A DNA stretch of 63,169 nt from a virus. This document shows, piece by piece, positions 60,402-63,169 of this stretch (positions are counted from its first letter, which is position 1; every line of letters begins with the position of its first letter). The stretch lies in IMG/VR virus record IMGVR_UViG_3300043468_000449, positions 1-63,169 of that record; one strand, given 5' to 3'. The notes beneath the pieces are model-generated. The model ran no database searches. It saw only the letters and a list, made by a program, of their open reading frames with translations, and was not told the DNA's origin. A program made the translations under genes and the position numbers.

Positions 60402-60973
60402 AATGATACATTCCTTTTCACCACATAGCCTCGCATCACAGCATAGTTGTACCAGCAATGCGTCATCTCCGAATCGTTCCAATGGAACCATCCAAAGACC
60501 TTCTTGTAATACTGGACATCGAACCTCGACGCCAAATCTAGTAGGCTAAAATTGTTCTTGTGTATCTCGTATCCGTTCCCTTCCCAAGCATCCTGCGGCA
60601 TCTGGCTGGGCCAAATCGCAATCACCCATTGCGCTCGGTATAAGAAGTAATCCAGATAGTCGATTGCTTGCGATCTGAAGAAGTGTTCCAGCACATCACC
60701 AAAGATCACCACATCGTGCCTTTCGCTCGCCTGCTTATCGCAGTACGACATCAAATCCATCTCGTACAACTCGTCGTACACCTCTTTCAATTTATACTCG
60801 TCAATATAAACCTTCGTCGGCTCGACCCCGCCAATCCTAGCTTGAGGACATAACTCGCGAACCATCTTGCCGTGCTTGCCTGCTCCAGCACCGACATCAA
60901 GAACACTATTCGGATTTATCTTGACCAGATGCTCTGTCAGCACCTCGTCAAATGTAGATGATGAAAATGGCAT
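60398..60973 (-). CDS. Class I SAM-dependent methyltransferase
   Basis: This 191-aa protein has the SAM-binding motif VLDVGAGAGKHG (24-35) and DVVIFGDVLEHF (motif IV-like). The target is unknown: sugars, lipids or nucleic acid are all possible. It lies between two glycosyltransferase genes, so a sugar or cell-surface target is favoured. It overlaps the next gene by TGATG. Confidence 0.65.
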   Translation of the reverse strand: MPFSSSTFDEVLTEHLVKINPNSVLDVGAGAGKHGKMVRELCPQARIGGVEPTKVYIDEYKLKEVYDELYEMDLMSYCDKQASERHDVVIFGDVLEHFFRSQAIDYLDYFLYRAQWVIAIWPSQMPQDAWEGNGYEIHKNNFSLLDLASRFDVQYYKKVFGWFHWNDSEMTHCWYNYAVMRGYVVKRNVSL

Positions 60974-61230
60974 CAGATTAAATTAGGCAGTTTGCGTTCT
61001 TCCTTCTGTTCGATGATCCAGTTCCAAACCCTACGCAAAGTCTCTGGACATCCTTCGCAGATTTCTCCTTCTTCATTTGTCCATTCGGTAAAGTATCCGC
61101 AATCGTGCTTGAGAAATTCCCTTATTGTTTCTTCAAGGTCGTTAAGCAATAGAAGCGCATCGACTCCAGCTAATGCGTAGCGATGCTCCTGCTCCTCCTC
61201 TGGCAAGTCGAATTCAAGTGTCGCCTTCAT
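60973..61230 (-). CDS. Conserved small phage protein
   Basis: This 85-aa acidic protein (MKATLEFDLPEEEQEHRYAL, then DLEETIREFLKHDCGYF) follows a pattern seen in phage early genes. Function unknown. Confidence 0.55.
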   Translation of the reverse strand: MKATLEFDLPEEEQEHRYALAGVDALLLLNDLEETIREFLKHDCGYFTEWTNEEGEICEGCPETLRRVWNWIIEQKEERKLPNLI

Positions 61231-61577
61231 TGTTTGTCCTTCCGTTCAATTGCCGCTTCGTTGCTGTACCGCTCCCCGTATCGTTTCTCCAGCTTTAGAC
61301 GATTGATCTCGACAACCTCATCCAGTCTGACTCCGCGATGGTTCAGCACTCCTTGGATGTAGAACAGCAGATCACCGCATTCCTCGATGACATTCTCCCA
61401 ATCCAGAGGCTTGCCGTAGATTGCTGACTTCTTGATTGCATCTAGCAATTCTCCTGCCTCGCCAGACACTCCCATAGCCATGTGGACTAGGTGAGCCTGC
61501 TCTGGCGTTAGTTCTGCTGTGATTTGCTCGCCTGATTTGCACAGGCGAGAAACGAATTCGTGATATGGATAGTTCAT
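61227..61577 (-). CDS. MazG-like nucleotide pyrophosphohydrolase
   Basis: From ATG 61577 (ATGA overlap) this is 116 aa. It has the MazG-type motif: SGEAGELLDAIKK (E40, E43) and EECGDLLFYIQG (E65, E66, D69), which bind Mg2+ and hydrolyse NTPs or ppGpp-like nucleotides. It probably regulates host nucleotide pools. The longer frame is not preferred because it ignores the overlap. Confidence 0.72.
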   Translation of the reverse strand: MNYPYHEFVSRLCKSGEQITAELTPEQAHLVHMAMGVSGEAGELLDAIKKSAIYGKPLDWENVIEECGDLLFYIQGVLNHRGVRLDEVVEINRLKLEKRYGERYSNEAAIERKDKQ

Positions 61578-62695
61578 AGTGGATATTTCTTGGTTAGCGC
61601 ATAGATGCCGTTGCCCTCGGCGTACCACCCCTTGCCTTCGTAAACATCAAGGATGTCCTGAAAGTACTTTTCATACATTGGCATCACAGAGTCGATGCTG
61701 AAGTTGTTCGCGAATAGCCTGCAATCCTCTGACTTGATCTTGCCTTGCTGGATAGCCTTCACCGCATCTACGAAGTCTCCCATCGTCCTGCATCGATAGC
61801 CTGTGATGCCATGCAGGTTATTCTCTGCGAAACTGCCCCAGTCGGTGGTAATCGTCGGTGTGCCAGAGAACAGGTTCTCGACCTGAACCCCGCCGAATGG
61901 CTCGACATACTGCGATGGTACGAATGATGCCATAGCTTTCGACATGAGTTGCTTCCGTCTCTCTACATCAGCATAGCCGACATACTCGACATGGCTAGGC
62001 AACTGATAGCCCTCTTCCTTCTGACCTGCCACTACTAGCCGCACTCCTGCTCGTTCTGCCGCTTGAAAGGCTATATCGCATCCCTTGCCACCATAGACCC
62101 TGCCAAGGTACAAGAAATAATCCTCCTTCTCGTCATTGCCTCGGTAAACGAAATCTTCAGGATCGAAGTAATTCGGAATGACAACCTCGTACCAGTCCTG
62201 CCGACAGGTTCCTACATTGCCCAGACCGCAGTACGCATGGTAGATTGCGTAGCTCTCAAAGACCTTCCATCGCGCCCAATGCCCGCCAGCATAGCCGATA
62301 CCCGGCTCAACACAGATTAAGTCAGGACGGGCGTCACAGACAGGACGCACTCCGCTACCCCAGAACGGCAGGATAAAGTCATGCTTCTGCTTCCGCTTGC
62401 CTACCTCGCGAATAGCGTTGCGATAGAAGGTCTGGTACGCATGGTCATTGACATCAAACTTGAAGAAGGTCTTGCGCCAATCGTGCGATCCGTACGCTTG
62501 CTTCAAGTCATCGTTCCCAACCACAGAGATGTGTTCAGCACACTCTAGCTGGCTATCTTCATGCCCATAGTGCAAGACCTCATGTCCTCGCCGGGTCATG
62601 CCTTGCGCGAATTTAAGTACCTTCTGCGTGTAGGCACACGCTACATACTCTTTACTGGTTACTGTGTGCGGCAAGCCGAGGATGTGAAATCTCAT
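61574..62695 (-). CDS. GT4-type glycosyltransferase
   Basis: From ATG 62695 (ATGA overlap) this is 373 aa. It contains YLGRVYGGKGCDIAFQAAER and VPSQYVEPFGGVQVENLFSG, the second with the E-x7-E donor-binding pattern of GT4 enzymes. With the GT-B gene downstream and a methyltransferase between, it suggests a sugar modification pathway for DNA, fibres or host surface. Confidence 0.7.
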   Translation of the reverse strand: MRFHILGLPHTVTSKEYVACAYTQKVLKFAQGMTRRGHEVLHYGHEDSQLECAEHISVVGNDDLKQAYGSHDWRKTFFKFDVNDHAYQTFYRNAIREVGKRKQKHDFILPFWGSGVRPVCDARPDLICVEPGIGYAGGHWARWKVFESYAIYHAYCGLGNVGTCRQDWYEVVIPNYFDPEDFVYRGNDEKEDYFLYLGRVYGGKGCDIAFQAAERAGVRLVVAGQKEEGYQLPSHVEYVGYADVERRKQLMSKAMASFVPSQYVEPFGGVQVENLFSGTPTITTDWGSFAENNLHGITGYRCRTMGDFVDAVKAIQQGKIKSEDCRLFANNFSIDSVMPMYEKYFQDILDVYEGKGWYAEGNGIYALTKKYPL

Positions 62696-62940
62696 GGCTT
62701 GATCCATTGTACTGGTGACTTGGGCGATATTGCGATGCCTTCCATACGGAATACCGCGAACGGAGTGTCAGGGAACTGCTTTGCAAGCCGCTCGCACTCG
62801 ATTGACGCATCCATGTGACTTGGGTGCATTGTGGTTGGAGGGTAGCTGGAATGTATCTGATAATTCTCGTTGTGATTAAGCCAGAGACGCACGATCAAGT
62901 ACCTCTCTTTTGTTTTGCGTTGGTTTTCTGTATTTTGCAT
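62692..62940 (-). CDS. Hypothetical protein
   Basis: This 82-aa protein (MQNTENQRKTKERYLIVRL, then SIECERLAKQFPDTPFAVFR) overlaps the glycosyltransferase gene by 4 nt. No family recognised. The 46-bp gap before the junction gene may hold its leader. Confidence 0.5.
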   Translation of the reverse strand: MQNTENQRKTKERYLIVRLWLNHNENYQIHSSYPPTTMHPSHMDASIECERLAKQFPDTPFAVFRMEGIAISPKSPVQWIKP

Positions 62941-62986
62941 AAATGCTGTTCAAGTATCAACTACTGCCGTTATTGGAAGTTATAGC

Positions 62987-63169
62987 CTATTTCCGCTTGA
63001 TAACTCCATGGTATTTATCGATATACGCCTGAATCTTGATCATGTCATTTTCAGCCTGCTTGATCCCAGTAGGCGTATAGTCATAAGTATACTGGTAGTC
63101 TGGCAATCGTACGCCTCTTTCTAATCGAGGTCCGATAGGTGCGCCATTAAAGCAAATGGCAATGCGGAG
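62987..63169 (-). CDS. Junction-spanning 66-aa hypothetical protein, C-terminal part
   Basis: This is the same gene as 1-145: the last 61 codons, ending with TAG at 62987-62989; on the circle the start is TTG at 145. It is C-terminally complete here. The frame is exact across the closure. No homologue recognised. Confidence 0.6.
   Translation of the reverse strand, partial: LRIAICFNGAPIGPRLERGVRLPDYQYTYDYTPTGIKQAENDMIKIQAYIDKYHGVIKRK
63043..63169. repeat. Terminal direct repeat, copy 2 (circular closure)
   Basis: This is the second copy of the 127-bp repeat at 1-127. Removing one copy gives a 63,042-bp circle. It is coding (C-terminal part of the junction gene), which is atypical for a packaging-defined terminal repeat. 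Confidence 0.95.

Noticed and set aside
59499-60491. ATG-start version (330 aa) of the GT-B gene
   Set aside because: The first 30 residues overlap the methyltransferase and are not typical of a GT-B start; GTG 60401 overlaps the stop by GTGA.

Overview
The window is one complete, circular (or circularly permuted) genome of a tailed, probably short-tailed (podovirus-like) bacteriophage. The first and last 127 bases are identical, which is the signature of a contig closed on itself; the unique length is 63,042 bp. A 66-codon gene reads intact across the junction. No integrase, excisionase or repressor was recognised, so a lytic lifestyle is the simplest reading. The host cannot be named. Most starts sit in AT-rich TAATATG, TAATTATG or AAATAAATATG contexts and only a few have a clear Shine-Dalgarno sequence, which fits a host with largely SD-independent initiation (Bacteroidota and related lineages are candidates; this is inference).

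Every gene but one lies on the minus strand, with ATGA, TAATG or TGATG overlaps almost throughout, so the genome reads as long operons from high to low coordinates. (1) 56.7-46.2 kb: packaging and head genes: large terminase, portal, small proteins, a scaffold-like acidic protein, tRNA-Leu(UAA), two glycosyltransferase-like genes and the probable major capsid protein. (2) 45.9-35.3 kb: five tail-fibre-like genes (two collagen-like, one with an alpha/beta-hydrolase esterase domain) interrupted by a lysis cassette (i-spanin, o-spanin, holin-like, YkuD-like protein). The only plus-strand gene, an HNH endonuclease, sits inside that cassette. (3) 35.0-29.2 kb: two large neck/tail proteins (adaptor-like with many inserted beta repeats; nozzle-like). 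(4) 29.2-12.2 kb: a putative ejection-protein block of proteins starting MGG, a 564-aa protein and a 3528-aa polyvalent protein (zincin motif plus ADP-ribosyltransferase domain). A PAPS-reductase-family enzyme, a cysteine-cluster protein and a GNAT-like protein are interspersed. (5) 12.1-8.2 kb: an initiator-like tRNA, many small early-type genes, a DUF932 protein and a LuxR-type HTH protein between two hairpins. (6) 8.2-0.1 kb: DNA metabolism: an annealing protein, a Cas4/DUF2800-type nuclease, a sigma region-4 protein, a DUF1376 replication protein with an internal iteron cluster (candidate origin), a DnaC-like loader, an SSB-like protein, a RusA-like resolvase and a small-terminase-like protein. 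(7) 63.0-56.7 kb: glycosyltransferases, MazG, methyltransferase, dCMP deaminase, small zinc-finger and PD-(D/E)XK proteins leading into the large terminase.

No gene-free stretch exceeds 300 bp; the longest is 236 bp, upstream of the capsid gene. The points most worth following are the iteron cluster in the replication gene, a shared C-terminal FGG tag on three consecutive virion-block proteins, the phage-encoded initiator-like tRNA, the enzymes embedded in the ejection block, and a repeated two-box motif upstream of several transcription units.
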